Below are positions 35,369 to 45,063 of a DNA stretch of 57,632 bases, one piece after another. A program made the position numbers and the translations under genes. The DNA is from RGIG3135 sp964477115 (GTDB lineage: Bacteria > Actinomycetota > Coriobacteriia > Coriobacteriales > Eggerthellaceae). The notes beneath the pieces are model-generated. The model worked only from the letters and a program-made list of their open reading frames with translations. It made no database searches and had not been told where the DNA came from. The stretch is taken from assembly GCA_964477115.1 (NCBI GenBank), contig CAYZCY010000005.1, positions 1-57,632 of the forward strand, given 5' to 3'. Positions within the stretch are counted from its first letter, which is position 1. Each line of letters begins with the position of its first letter.

Positions 35369-36418
35369 TTACATAACTTTATTCATAAAGCTATTCTTGA
35401 GCTGGCCGCAAGCTCCGTCGATATCGGATCCCCTTGAATTCCTAAGCGATGTCTCAATTCTTCTGCCTTTTAAGGTTTTCATCCAGGTGTCAACCGTTTT
35501 ATTCGAACTTGGCTTGAAAGGGGAATACTCAACGTCGTTTATAGGGAGGATGTTTACATGGCATAGCAAGCCGCTGCAGAAGGATAGCAAGGCTTCAAGA
35601 TGATCGTCGGTGTCGTTGATGCCCTTCATAAGAAGGTATTCTAAGGAGACCCTACGGTTTGTCTTCTTAGTGTAGGAGAGCAGTTCCTCCTTAAGCATGC
35701 CAAGCTTTTGATTGGCTACACGCGGCATTATCATATCTCGGTCTTCTTGTATGGCCGAATGCAGCGATATCGCTAAGGTGAACTGCTCAGCCTCATTTGA
35801 GAGACGACGGATTCCATCAAATATTCCACATGTTGATATGGTGATATGACGCGCGCCTATATTGAAGCTTCCCGGATCATTCATCACTCGTAGAGCTCTG
35901 ATGGTGTTTTCGTAATTAAGAAAGGGCTCGCCTTGTCCCATGGCAACAACGCTTGTTACACGCTGCCCGAAATCAAGCTCAACCGCGAGGATCTGGTCTA
36001 TCATCTCAGCCGCACTAAGCTGTCTTGTAAAACCTTCTTTGCCGGTTGCACAGAAGGCGCATTCCATAGAGCACCCCACTTGTGTGGAAAAGCATACGGA
36101 GAGGCGGTCGTAACCGTCCTTTGACAGAGAAGGCATGCCGACAGCTTCTACGAGTAATCCGTCCTCAAGCTCAAGAATATATTTACGCGTGCCATCTGCA
36201 GATATACGCTTATCTACTATGCGAGGTACGCAGAGGGGGTAAGCTTCTGATAGCTTCTCCCTCAGAGCCTTGGGAAGGTTGCTCATTTGGTCATAGCATG
36301 TTGCATGGTGTCCGTGTACCCATTCATAAACTTGCTTTGACCTGAACTTTGGAAATCCAAGATCGGCGATGAGCTCCTCGATTTCCCTCGCCGTTAATGA
36401 TCTGATCTCGTTAAGCAT
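35369..36418 (-). CDS. rlmN: Dual-specificity RNA methyltransferase RlmN
   Basis: RlmN is a radical-SAM enzyme that methylates A2503 of 23S rRNA and A37 of some tRNAs. The 349-residue product has the cluster motif CSMECAFC, GQGEPFLNY and the C-terminal methyl-carrying Cys in IDGACGQL. A GAGGGAT site precedes the ATG. The gene upstream ends 35 nt before and is probably co-transcribed. Confidence 0.97.
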   Translation of the reverse strand: MLNEIRSLTAREIEELIADLGFPKFRSKQVYEWVHGHHATCYDQMSNLPKALREKLSEAYPLCVPRIVDKRISADGTRKYILELEDGLLVEAVGMPSLSKDGYDRLSVCFSTQVGCSMECAFCATGKEGFTRQLSAAEMIDQILAVELDFGQRVTSVVAMGQGEPFLNYENTIRALRVMNDPGSFNIGARHITISTCGIFDGIRRLSNEAEQFTLAISLHSAIQEDRDMIMPRVANQKLGMLKEELLSYTKKTNRRVSLEYLLMKGINDTDDHLEALLSFCSGLLCHVNILPINDVEYSPFKPSSNKTVDTWMKTLKGRRIETSLRNSRGSDIDGACGQLKNSFMNKVM

Positions 36419-36453
36419 GAGACATCCCTCTATTAAAAGAACAAATGTTCTTG

Positions 36454-37089
36454 TTATATAAGAAGTGAATATACGATATAAGCAGCAGCTGCTACAAATG
36501 CAATTATGAAAGCCCAGCTAACGAAATAACATCCGGCATTTTTAGCCCGGCCTTGTTCGATAATCTTGTCTCCGAGGGTTCGGTGATCCTTCATGATGAC
36601 CGTTCCTTTTTTCTTCGGAGGCAAGGGTAGGCTTTGCTCGGGTATCCAACTGCCATTGCTTTCAATGATCTTGTTAAGGCCCTCCTGCCCAAGATCAATG
36701 CGCGGCCTGACGTTCTCCTGGATCTTTAAGCCGACACCTTCGATAAATCTTTCAAAGCTCTCCTCATAGAGGGGGCTGTAGGCGAAAACAGCGGCTTCAC
36801 CCCAATACTGCCCACCTTCTTCCCTTTCGGTAAAGGCGACAAAGGAAAGGATGGACTTGAGTTTTAAGCCACCTGCAGCGAAAACGCTGAGCTTGCGGGA
36901 AAAGCTTGGGTTGAACAAAGCTACGTCATGACCGAACTTATCGGTCATGATGGCCCTGTGTTCTCCTTTATGCAGTTCTATTCTTAGCTCGAAGATGTCA
37001 CCGACAAGGCAGTCGGCACCGAGAAGAATGCCGGCGGCATCTTTTGAGTAGGCTTCAAATGTTTGATATGTACCGAAATATTGCTCCAT
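36454..37089 (-). CDS. Tail-anchored protein of unknown function
   Basis: The 211-residue product has a soluble N-terminal part (about 1-180) with alternating beta-like stretches (FELRIELHKGEHRAIMTDKFGHDVALF, AFTEREEGGQYWGEAAVFAYSP) and one C-terminal membrane helix (about 190-210) with almost nothing after it, so it would be anchored by its tail facing the cytoplasm. GGGAG precedes the ATG. No family was recognised. It shares a probable transcript with rlmN. Confidence 0.75.
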   Translation of the reverse strand: MEQYFGTYQTFEAYSKDAAGILLGADCLVGDIFELRIELHKGEHRAIMTDKFGHDVALFNPSFSRKLSVFAAGGLKLKSILSFVAFTEREEGGQYWGEAAVFAYSPLYEESFERFIEGVGLKIQENVRPRIDLGQEGLNKIIESNGSWIPEQSLPLPPKKKGTVIMKDHRTLGDKIIEQGRAKNAGCYFVSWAFIIAFVAAAAYIVYSLLI

Positions 37090-37239
37090 CGAAAACTCCC
37101 TCGGTGGGTTGATACAATTAAGAGATTCAAAAAAGTCCTAACGTGATTTCATGATAGTACCTTAAAGCAGGCTTGTCCTCGCTTGCGCTGCGCAGAGAAC
37201 AGGGCGCGAAGGGCAAGTGGTTTCGAAAAATGAGCTTGG

Positions 37240-40200
37240 ATGGGGAGTATGATTAACAGAGAGCTTCGCGAGATAATAGAGAATGCCGAGCTTGCAGAAA
37301 GCAACGAGCTTGCGCAGTTCATCTCCGATGGTACAAGCGCGGCCATCGTAGAGCGATATGCCTCGTTACCATCCCTTGCCAAGCGTTCCGATTACGGAGA
37401 ATTCGATAGAAATATCGTCGTTCTCGATACCGAGACCACCGGTTTTTCGCTTAATCACGACGAGCTTACTCAGATAGCCGCTGCGCGTCTTGAGTGCGGC
37501 GAAATCGTTGATTGGTATGTGACCTTTGTAAACCCCGGTAAGCCCATACCGGAAGACGTCGCCCACCTAACGGATATCCACGATGAGGACGTAGCTTGCG
37601 CACCGACCCCCCAGGAAGCACTTGCCCGCTTGGTTGAATTCGTAGGGGATGCTAAGGTGATCGCCCATAACGCGGACTTTGACCGCAACTTCACCACTAA
37701 GCATCCGGAGGGCTATCCGCTTCTGGAGAACGTTTGGCTCGATTCGCTTGATTTAGCCCGTATAGCTCTGCCTCGTATGAAGTCTCATCGTTTGATTGAC
37801 TTGGTCAGGGCATTTGGAGGACCCCTTTCCACTCACAGGGCTGATGATGATGTTGCGGCAACTTGCGCGCTTTACCGTGTACTTCTTGCGGGCGTTGAGT
37901 CCATGCCGCCTGCGCTCGTACGCCAAATCGCAGGCATGGCGACGGCTGAGCAGTGGCCTACGTCGGTGGTGTTTGATTTCTTCGCGCAGAGAAACGCTGC
38001 TCGCGCAACTTGCCTCGGTGAAATGGATGCGGACCGTATCAATCTCACACGCAGCTTCTCTGTGAGAAATCTGCGAGCAGATCGTCTGCGCAACCTTGAG
38101 TACCGAGTTAAGCGCGATGCGGATAAGGTGGCAGCTGACCCTGAAGAGGGAATGGTCTACCCCAGTGAATCCGATGTGGAACTGGCTTTCACTTCAGAGG
38201 GTCTCGTCGGTTCTCTCTATTCAGATTACGAGCCGCGCGCAGAGCAGCGAGCCATGGCACGTGCGGTACGACGGGCCTTCAGCACCTCAAGCAATCTCAT
38301 GGTTGAGGCTGGTACGGGAGTGGGGAAGTCTATGGCCTATCTCGTGCCCTCTGCCCTGACGGCGGTCGCGAACGACATCAGCATAGGCATTGCGACCAAG
38401 ACGAATGCATTGCTCGATCAATTGGTGTTTCAAGAGCTTCCCGCGCTTGCCGAAGCTCTATCCGATCAAGGTATCAAGCTCACCTTCGCACCTTTGAAGG
38501 GTTTTTCGCACTACCCTTGCCTCCGTCGCGTGGAGAGGGTGGTAGAAGAAGGCCCTGGCATGCGAACAGTGGGTACGAGCGAGCAGCACCAGGCACCCGC
38601 TTTGGCGGCTTTGTTGTCCTATATCGAGCAAACCGAATATGATGATATTGATTCTCTGAAGATTGACTATCGCGTTTTGCCGCGCAAGGTCATTACAACG
38701 ACAAGCCATGACTGCCTGCGTCGAAAGTGTCCTTTCTACGGTAGTTCCTGTTTTGTACACGGCTCCCGTCGCCGTGCAGAGGCTGCGAACATCATCGTAA
38801 CCAACCATAGCTTGTTGTTCTGCGATCTTGCTGCCGATGGTGGCCTTCTGCCGCCGGTGCGCTACTGGGTGGTGGATGAGGCCCACGGCGCCGAAGCTGA
38901 AGCCCGTCGCGCTTTCTCCCTGGAGTTAGCCGCTGATAAGCTGGCTGCCCTTTCTAAGCGTGTCAGCAACGGTGAATCCTCGCGCGATCTGTTCACGCGA
39001 GCTGAGCGCGTAGCGGTTGTTTCCGGGAGGGAAGAGGCAAGCACGCTGTTGTTCGCCCTGACGAACAAAGCCCGCCTTGCAGGCAAGGCTTTTGGGGAGG
39101 CTTCGGCGGAATTTGCGGTTCGTATGAGGGACCTGCTTTATTACGACGGAAACAAACGAGGCAAAGGCTATGAGACAGTTGAACTGTGGCTCAACGCTGA
39201 GATCCGATCAGGTGAGCGTTTCCGCGGCATTTCCGAGGTGGGGCGCACTATGGCAGATCGGGCTGAAAAGCTGGTGACCGTCTGCCAGGAGATTGTTGCC
39301 TATCTCGAGGATATAGAGGGAGCGGCGGCGGTTCAGCGTGAAGTTGCGAGCCTTGCCATTGAGCTTAAGGAGCTTTTGCGCGCCGTCGAGATCATATTGG
39401 TTCAATGTCCCGACAGTTATGTTTTCGCAGCGGAGATAAACCGCAGGGGAGACAAGCCAATCGATAGGTTGCTTGCCCTGCCCTACAACGTGGGGAATAT
39501 CCTCAATGAGCGCCTGTATGCGAACACGCACGCAGTGGTATATGCCTCAGCAACCCTTTCGGTGGGAGATTCTTTCGAGTCTTTTGCAAAATCACTCGGT
39601 TTGAACGAGGGGCCGGACTCCTCGTCCGCCGAGCTTTTGCTTCAGTCTTGCTACGACTACGACAACCATATGAAGGTTTATGTGGTGAAGGATATGCCCG
39701 AGCCAACCGACCCGAGCTATCTCAACGTACTGCAGGATTTGCTCACACGCGTGCATCTCGCTCAGCATGGATCCATGCTCACGCTGTTTACCAACCGTCG
39801 TGAGATGGAGAAATGCTTCGAAGCTGTTCAACCTGTTCTCAAGCAGGCGGATTTGAGGCTCGTGTGTCAGAAGTGGGGCGTTTCCGTAAAGGGCCTGCGC
39901 GATGATTTCCTCGCTGACGAGCATTTGTCCCTGTTTGCCCTCAAGAGCTTCTGGGAGGGTTTTGACGCACCGGGAGCAACGCTTAAGGGCGTTGTGATCC
40001 CGAAGCTTCCCTTCTCCAAGCCGAGTGATCCTCTGTCCTGCGAGCGCGCAGACAGGGATGACCAAGCTTGGCGCCGCTACGTGCTGCCCGCTGCGGTCCT
40101 CGAAACCAAGCAGGCTGCTGGGAGGTTGATTCGCAAGGCGGATGACGAAGGCGTTCTCATTCTTGCTGACAAGCGTTTGATCACAAAGTCCTACGGCAAA

Positions 40201-40287
40201 TCATTCTTGAATTCCCTTCCGAGCAGGAATATCAAGGTTTGTACCATTGCGGAGATTGCAGCCGAGATAGAAGGGCGCCTTCAATAA
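37240..40287 (+). CDS. dinG: DEDDh 3'-5' exonuclease fused to DinG/XPD-type helicase
   Basis: The 1015-residue product has an exonuclease domain (about 55-220: VLDTETTGFS, HNADFDRNF, HRADDDVAA with the His-Asp pair) and a superfamily 2 iron-sulfur helicase (about 325-1010: Walker A EAGTGVGKS, four cysteines around GFSHYPCLRR and DCLRRKCPFYGSSC, Walker B VVDEAHG, QAAGRLIR). Firmicute and actinobacterial proteins of this type are called DinG-like and act in repair or RNA/DNA processing. Start ATG 37240; ATG 37249 is an alternative. The DEAH box and the cluster cysteines look intact. Confidence 0.92.
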   Translation: MGSMINRELREIIENAELAESNELAQFISDGTSAAIVERYASLPSLAKRSDYGEFDRNIVVLDTETTGFSLNHDELTQIAAARLECGEIVDWYVTFVNPGKPIPEDVAHLTDIHDEDVACAPTPQEALARLVEFVGDAKVIAHNADFDRNFTTKHPEGYPLLENVWLDSLDLARIALPRMKSHRLIDLVRAFGGPLSTHRADDDVAATCALYRVLLAGVESMPPALVRQIAGMATAEQWPTSVVFDFFAQRNAARATCLGEMDADRINLTRSFSVRNLRADRLRNLEYRVKRDADKVAADPEEGMVYPSESDVELAFTSEGLVGSLYSDYEPRAEQRAMARAVRRAFSTSSNLMVEAGTGVGKSMAYLVPSALTAVANDISIGIATKTNALLDQLVFQELPALAEALSDQGIKLTFAPLKGFSHYPCLRRVERVVEEGPGMRTVGTSEQHQAPALAALLSYIEQTEYDDIDSLKIDYRVLPRKVITTTSHDCLRRKCPFYGSSCFVHGSRRRAEAANIIVTNHSLLFCDLAADGGLLPPVRYWVVDEAHGAEAEARRAFSLELAADKLAALSKRVSNGESSRDLFTRAERVAVVSGREEASTLLFALTNKARLAGKAFGEASAEFAVRMRDLLYYDGNKRGKGYETVELWLNAEIRSGERFRGISEVGRTMADRAEKLVTVCQEIVAYLEDIEGAAAVQREVASLAIELKELLRAVEIILVQCPDSYVFAAEINRRGDKPIDRLLALPYNVGNILNERLYANTHAVVYASATLSVGDSFESFAKSLGLNEGPDSSSAELLLQSCYDYDNHMKVYVVKDMPEPTDPSYLNVLQDLLTRVHLAQHGSMLTLFTNRREMEKCFEAVQPVLKQADLRLVCQKWGVSVKGLRDDFLADEHLSLFALKSFWEGFDAPGATLKGVVIPKLPFSKPSDPLSCERADRDDQAWRRYVLPAAVLETKQAAGRLIRKADDEGVLILADKRLITKSYGKSFLNSLPSRNIKVCTIAEIAAEIEGRLQ

Positions 40288-41726
40288 TGAAGAAGCTTTC
40301 GGATAAGATAGGCCGTGCCGCTCATATTAAGTCGAACACCGCGGGAACATCGAATGAGATTTCCTTTTCGGTCCTGGATGCCAAAAAGCAATCTCAAGAT
40401 GGGGATAAGCAGCTGGAATCTGTGCCTGAGCTACCCGGTCTCGGCGTTATTTCCCTGTTCACGTTGGGCAAGGTTAGGAAAACGCGTTCGACCCCAGTGA
40501 AGGAGAAGGGGTTCTTCCTTCCTTCGGGTGAGTTCGTTTCAACGGAGGGTGACTCTCCGTCTATCATTCCGGCGTCGGGTACTTCAAATACGCCTGCCGT
40601 GATCAGACCAACAGCATTGGGCGAAAGCTCCTTGGCTTTACCGGGTGTTGCGTCCCCTGTTGCGGATAAGGCTGGTGCGGCCCCAAGCGCCGTAGCTAGT
40701 CTGACAAACTCTTCGTCTAAGTCTTCAAGCACAAGTAAATGGCAGACCCCGCAAGATGAGGTGGCTCGCAGGAAGAAGACACGTAAAACCAGGAAGGCTT
40801 TTGCCGTTGCGGCCCTGGCGATACTTGTTGTTGTCGGCCTTGGCGTTGGGGGTGCGACGCTCATGCAGTACCTCGAGCAGCAGCAGACCAAGCGAGGCCA
40901 GCTTACCAGCTTCATCAGCATGGTTGAGGAGGCAGATGAAGCGGTCCTCGCCTTTGACGAGCTGGTTGTCACGCAGATCAACGGAGGTGTAGGCGCCATG
41001 GGTGTGGAGGCGCTTGCGTCCTCTTACGCGGATATGAGCGATGATCTCGACGTAGCGCGGGAAGATCTCGAACGCGCAAGGACGTTGGTTGAGCAGGTGC
41101 TGATCGATCTCACCGAGCCGACTGATATTGAAGCGGCAAACCAGGCGATAGTCTCTATCAACGCCCGCATCAACCTGATTGACGCTGGCAGGCTTCTGGT
41201 TGATGAGATGATCTCAGGGCAGAGTGCAGCTCAGGCGGCCTCCGAGGGGTGGTCTTTGATCCTTGCCGGCGACACGGCTGCCCGCGAGGCTGCCGCCATG
41301 GTCTCAAAGCCTTCAGCTGAGTCGATCCAGGAGTCCATGGAGCGATCCAGTGCGGCTCTGGATGCCTTCACCCAGGCAGTCGAAAAGCTGAGCTTTGCGG
41401 ACTCGGCCTACGAGGCGGTGGATCTTTCGGCGTACGTGAGCTATGCCCAAACCCGCGTTGACGCGCAGGGGCATGCGCTCGCATCGGATCAGGCCTACCT
41501 CGATCGAAACAAAGAGATCCTCGCCTCTGAAAACGATGAATACAACCAGCTTGACGCTGCTGCGGCCGAAATGGCCAAGTCCCTATCAGGCGATCCCGGG
41601 GAGCTTGTCGAGGCTTATTCGATCGCGCAGTTGGCAGTCCTCATTGATCAGTACTCTTCCGAGCGCTCTCGTGCGGGTGCAGCAGATGCAATTCTGCGTG
41701 ATTATCTGGGTATAAGGGATGAATAG
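40287..41726 (+). CDS. Single-pass membrane protein with helical extracytoplasmic domain
   Basis: The 479-residue product starts at an ATG that overlaps the stop of the helicase gene (TAATG), so translation is coupled. Residues 1-170 are a Ser/Pro/Lys-rich cytoplasmic region, 171-194 a membrane helix preceded by a basic cluster (RRKKTRKTRK), and 195-479 an Ala/Asp/Glu-rich, strongly helical domain. No family is recognised. The helical domain may form a coiled-coil bundle at the cell surface. Confidence 0.75.
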   Translation: MKKLSDKIGRAAHIKSNTAGTSNEISFSVLDAKKQSQDGDKQLESVPELPGLGVISLFTLGKVRKTRSTPVKEKGFFLPSGEFVSTEGDSPSIIPASGTSNTPAVIRPTALGESSLALPGVASPVADKAGAAPSAVASLTNSSSKSSSTSKWQTPQDEVARRKKTRKTRKAFAVAALAILVVVGLGVGGATLMQYLEQQQTKRGQLTSFISMVEEADEAVLAFDELVVTQINGGVGAMGVEALASSYADMSDDLDVAREDLERARTLVEQVLIDLTEPTDIEAANQAIVSINARINLIDAGRLLVDEMISGQSAAQAASEGWSLILAGDTAAREAAAMVSKPSAESIQESMERSSAALDAFTQAVEKLSFADSAYEAVDLSAYVSYAQTRVDAQGHALASDQAYLDRNKEILASENDEYNQLDAAAAEMAKSLSGDPGELVEAYSIAQLAVLIDQYSSERSRAGAADAILRDYLGIRDE

Positions 41727-41783
41727 GTTTATACTTTCTTTAATTGTGTCTTGATTTGAATGCGTATATGAAAGGCAAGCCAC

Positions 41784-44700
41784 ATGTCCGAAATTCGTGA
41801 ACACGTTGCCTATCTGTCACAAACCATCGGCCCGCGTCCTGCGGGTACCGAGGAAGAGCAGCAGGCCGCTCTATATATCACCGAAAAACTCCAGCAGGAA
41901 GCTGGTCTTCCTGCCGTTATAGAGGATTTCAACTGCAATCCCGATTACGACCTACCCCGGGCTCTCTGCTGCGGAGTAACGGCTATCATTGCTGTGGTTG
42001 CGATGTTTATTCCCGTGATGACCATCCCCGCACTCATTGTGACGCTTCTGTGCACCGTGGTCTTTGTGCTTGAGTCCTTCGGCAAGCCAGTAATCTCGCG
42101 CTTTCTCAACCGCGGCGTAAGCCAGAATGTTGTTGCCAAATACGAGCCCCCCGCTACAGCAGGTGGGTCCCGCCGACGTAAAATCGTTCTGGTTGCTCAT
42201 TACGACAGCGGTAAGGTCAATAAGGAGAACTCGGGCTTTCTGTTCAAGATTCTGACTCAGCTTCGTTGGGCGGTTCTTGGCGGCATGATTGCTGTTCCGG
42301 TTCTGTTCCTCATCCGAACCTTGATCTCGTTTGGCGGCGTTGGCTTGATCGTTATGAACGTTCTGACGTGCATTGCCTTGGTCTGCGCGCTTCTCCCGCT
42401 CATCATGATGGCCCTGCATCGCGGAGCTGCTTATAACGAAAGCGCCAACTGCAACGCTGCCGGAGTCGCGGTCCTCATGGATGTCGCAGAGCGCGTGAAC
42501 CGTTTTGCGGAAGAGGGCCTCCTCGCTGAAACCGACGAAGGCGAGCCTGTCATGCACGGCGAGCAGGCAGCCATCGACGCCGGCCTCGTTCCCGAAACGG
42601 GCGAGTTTGTCTATGAGTCTGCCGCTACCGTTGAAGAAGAGATCGAAGAGTCTCCTGCAGCGCGCCTGGCCGCGGCCAAGGCGGCTATTGCCGCCCTCAC
42701 CGGTCAGCCCGTAAGCTCAACCATTAACATCGATTTTGCTGAGGAGCGAGCTTCTGCCCCTGAGAGTGAAGAGGCCGTCTCCTGCGATGGCTTTGACGAG
42801 GATCGCGCGCTCACGTCTTCCGACTCCTTTGTCGAGGATATCGCAGCGGACGTTGCCGCTAGTGCAGCCGCCGCTGTCGGCGGTGCCCTTGGATTGGCTG
42901 CTGAGGCGGTTGTCGCCGAACCTGCGCTTGAGGTTGCAGCTGAGGTGGTCGAGGAGGCAAGCTCGGTCCCCGCTTGGTTCAAGGCCGCTCAGGCCAAGGC
43001 AAAGAAATCGACCGAAAAAGCTCCCGTTCAGCGTTCTCGCTATGCCGAGGCCTTTGACGCCTTTGAGCGTGAGAGCTCCAGTCGAGCGGAAGACGTTTCT
43101 GCTTTCGAGCTTTCCGAGACCGAGAAACGTCTCCAGGAAATGCGCGAGAGGATTATGGAGTCTACGGCTCCGAACTTCTCCCGTGCTGCCGAGGAGCGCC
43201 CCGTTGACGCCGTTGCTGCGAAGCCCGCTGTCGCTGAGCCGATCGAGGTTCAGCCTGAGACTTCGCCGGCCGCACATGAGCCCGCACCTGTTGCGCTCGT
43301 GCCTGAGCCTGCTGCCGCACCCGCACCGGCTGCTAAGCCGCAGGCGGCAAAGCCTCAGGTTCCCGCTGTTGCGCCTGTGGCAGATCTTGGCGCCACTACG
43401 GCCTTCATTCCCGTGCCGATCAATCCCGCAGAGCTTGCAGCTGAGGCCTCTGCGATTGACCCGGTGCCCGCCGCACGCAAGCAGCCCACTCCGCGCCCGC
43501 GCCGCGCCATTTCCCTTCCGAGCATCGGTGGCCTCGGCGAGGCTGAGCCTGCCGCAGCCTCTGCCGCCGCTACGGCAACTCCGACCTCTCGTACGGGCCG
43601 CGTTCGTGGCCTGCGCTCCGTGCTTCCTTCCATCGGCGTAACCGATCAGGTGGTGCCGGTGCCGCAGCCCGAGCCTCCCGCTGGCGAAGCTGAGGAAGTC
43701 GATCCCTTCGCACCCAAGCCCATCGAGGCCTTCCAAGAGGAGCAGTTCGAGCCCGTAGCTGAGCAGCCCGCGGCTGAACCCGCGATCGAGGGCTTTGCCG
43801 AGGAGACTTACGAAGAGGGCTACTACGAGGAAGAGGAGAATTACGAGGAAGAGCTCTTCGCTTCGCCTTACGTCGAGATGCCCAAGAGCCGCCGCGAACG
43901 CTTCATGGAGAAGTTCCGCTTCGGCCGCAAGAAGAAGGAGGAGGAGGCTGCTATTCAGTCCACCCCGCAGGAATGGCTTGATGTCGACGACGAATTTGAT
44001 GCTCGTACGGCTGGTAAGGCCCGCGGTGGTTGGGAGAGCTTCCGTCAGGAAGAGCCGACAGCCGACGACGGCTACTATGCTGAGGACGGTTATGGCTATG
44101 AGAGCGGCTATGACTACGACGATGCTTATGACTCCGACGAAGTTTACGACCTCGGCGCAACCACCCAGTTCCAGCCGGTTGATTCCTGGAGCGAAGACGA
44201 TGAGGATGACTTCTCTCCCAGGCGCAGCCGTCGTGGAAGCAAGCGTCGTTGGCAGGGCGGTTCCTTCTCCGGCGAGCAGCTCGGTCGTGTGTCCACCATC
44301 CTCGATGATCTCGATGCTTACGAAGCGTACGAGGAAGAGGCCTACGAAGCGCAGGAGCAAATCGAAATATTCCATGCTCCGGCTATCAATACCGAGGTGT
44401 GGTTTGTCGCCCTGGGTTCCGAGCTGGCGGCCAATGGTGGCATGAACGCCTTTGTGGCAGAGCACGGCAAGGACCTCAAAGGCGCCATCATCATCGAGCT
44501 TGACGCGCTGGGTGCGGGTGAGCTGAGTTTGATTGAGAAGGAGGGCCTGTACAGGCCGAAGAGCATCTCTTCTCGCATGAAGCGCTATGCCCGCAAGGCA
44601 GCTTCCGAGCTTGGCATGAGCATTGGATCTGGTTCGATTCTTTGGAAGGACGGCCCGGCTGCCTATGCCCTTAAGCACGGTTTCCAGGCTATGCACATTG

Positions 44701-44822
44701 CAGGCATGGCCGATGGTAAGCCGGCTCTTTATGGCCAGGCAAATGACATGATGGAAAACATCAGCGAAGAGACCCTGCAGAAGAACTCCGACTACGTCAT
44801 GGAGCTCATCAAGCAGATCTAA
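41784..44822 (+). CDS. Large membrane protein with a split, degenerate M28-peptidase-like domain
   Basis: The 1012-residue product begins like an M28 aminopeptidase (IGPRPAGTEEEQQAALYI) with VLVAHYDSGK (His139, Asp141). Two pairs of membrane helices follow (about 61-98 and 162-212). The bridging-Asp motif is SANCNAAGVAV, with Cys223 where active enzymes have Asp. Then come roughly 620 residues of acidic, Ala/Pro/Glu-rich, low-complexity sequence, after which the fold resumes (VWFVALGSELAANGG, IIIELDALGAG, AMHIAGMADG). The catalytic Glu pair is replaced by GSEL. It is thus probably an inactive or altered peptidase with cytoplasmic disordered insertion. Function is unknown. Confidence 0.8.
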   Translation: MSEIREHVAYLSQTIGPRPAGTEEEQQAALYITEKLQQEAGLPAVIEDFNCNPDYDLPRALCCGVTAIIAVVAMFIPVMTIPALIVTLLCTVVFVLESFGKPVISRFLNRGVSQNVVAKYEPPATAGGSRRRKIVLVAHYDSGKVNKENSGFLFKILTQLRWAVLGGMIAVPVLFLIRTLISFGGVGLIVMNVLTCIALVCALLPLIMMALHRGAAYNESANCNAAGVAVLMDVAERVNRFAEEGLLAETDEGEPVMHGEQAAIDAGLVPETGEFVYESAATVEEEIEESPAARLAAAKAAIAALTGQPVSSTINIDFAEERASAPESEEAVSCDGFDEDRALTSSDSFVEDIAADVAASAAAAVGGALGLAAEAVVAEPALEVAAEVVEEASSVPAWFKAAQAKAKKSTEKAPVQRSRYAEAFDAFERESSSRAEDVSAFELSETEKRLQEMRERIMESTAPNFSRAAEERPVDAVAAKPAVAEPIEVQPETSPAAHEPAPVALVPEPAAAPAPAAKPQAAKPQVPAVAPVADLGATTAFIPVPINPAELAAEASAIDPVPAARKQPTPRPRRAISLPSIGGLGEAEPAAASAAATATPTSRTGRVRGLRSVLPSIGVTDQVVPVPQPEPPAGEAEEVDPFAPKPIEAFQEEQFEPVAEQPAAEPAIEGFAEETYEEGYYEEEENYEEELFASPYVEMPKSRRERFMEKFRFGRKKKEEEAAIQSTPQEWLDVDDEFDARTAGKARGGWESFRQEEPTADDGYYAEDGYGYESGYDYDDAYDSDEVYDLGATTQFQPVDSWSEDDEDDFSPRRSRRGSKRRWQGGSFSGEQLGRVSTILDDLDAYEAYEEEAYEAQEQIEIFHAPAINTEVWFVALGSELAANGGMNAFVAEHGKDLKGAIIIELDALGAGELSLIEKEGLYRPKSISSRMKRYARKAASELGMSIGSGSILWKDGPAAYALKHGFQAMHIAGMADGKPALYGQANDMMENISEETLQKNSDYVMELIKQI

Positions 44823-44846
44823 CGTATACCTTTTCCAGCAAAGAAA

Positions 44847-44910
44847 AACTCCGTCCCGATAAAGCGAGTCCCTTTTGGGCATTGCTTGCGGGGCGGAGTT
44901 CGTTGTTTTT
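44847..44910 (+). terminator. Terminator of the M28-like gene
   Basis: A 12-bp stem, AACTCCGTCCCG with CGGGGCGGAGTT, encloses a 30-nt loop and is followed by CGTTGTTTTT, directly against the 3' end of tRNA-Gly on the opposite strand. Confidence 0.75.
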
Positions 44911-44984
44911 GGAGCGGATGACGGGATTCGAACCCGCGAATGCCAGCTTGGGAAGCTGGAGCCTTACCACTTGGCGACACCCGC
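44910..44984 (-). tRNA. tRNA-Gly (anticodon CCC), CCA encoded
   Basis: Acceptor stem GCGGGTG with CATCCGC (one G-T pair), anticodon arm CCAGC-TTCCCAA-GCTGG, T loop GGTTCGAATCC and encoded CCA. Confidence 0.97.
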
Positions 44985-45008
44985 ATGCGTGAGCTTTTCA
45001 GCCACAAG

Positions 45009-45038
45009 ATTATAGCGCACGGGTACGTGCGCTGTCCT
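45009..45038 (-). promoter_or_regulatory. Promoter of tRNA-Gly with palindrome in the spacer
   Basis: On minus, AGGACA (45033-45038) and TATAAT (45009-45014) are 18 bp apart and lie 25 bp before the tRNA. The spacer is almost filled by an inverted repeat, AGCGCAC and GTGCGCT (45014-45033). Confidence 0.65.
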
Positions 45039-45063
45039 TTGAAACCAGAGAATACCCACGAGC

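Noticed and set aside
42717..44882. 721-codon minus-strand frame opposite the M28-like gene
   Set aside because: Shadow of the low-complexity coding region; Arg/Leu-rich random composition, extends into the terminator.
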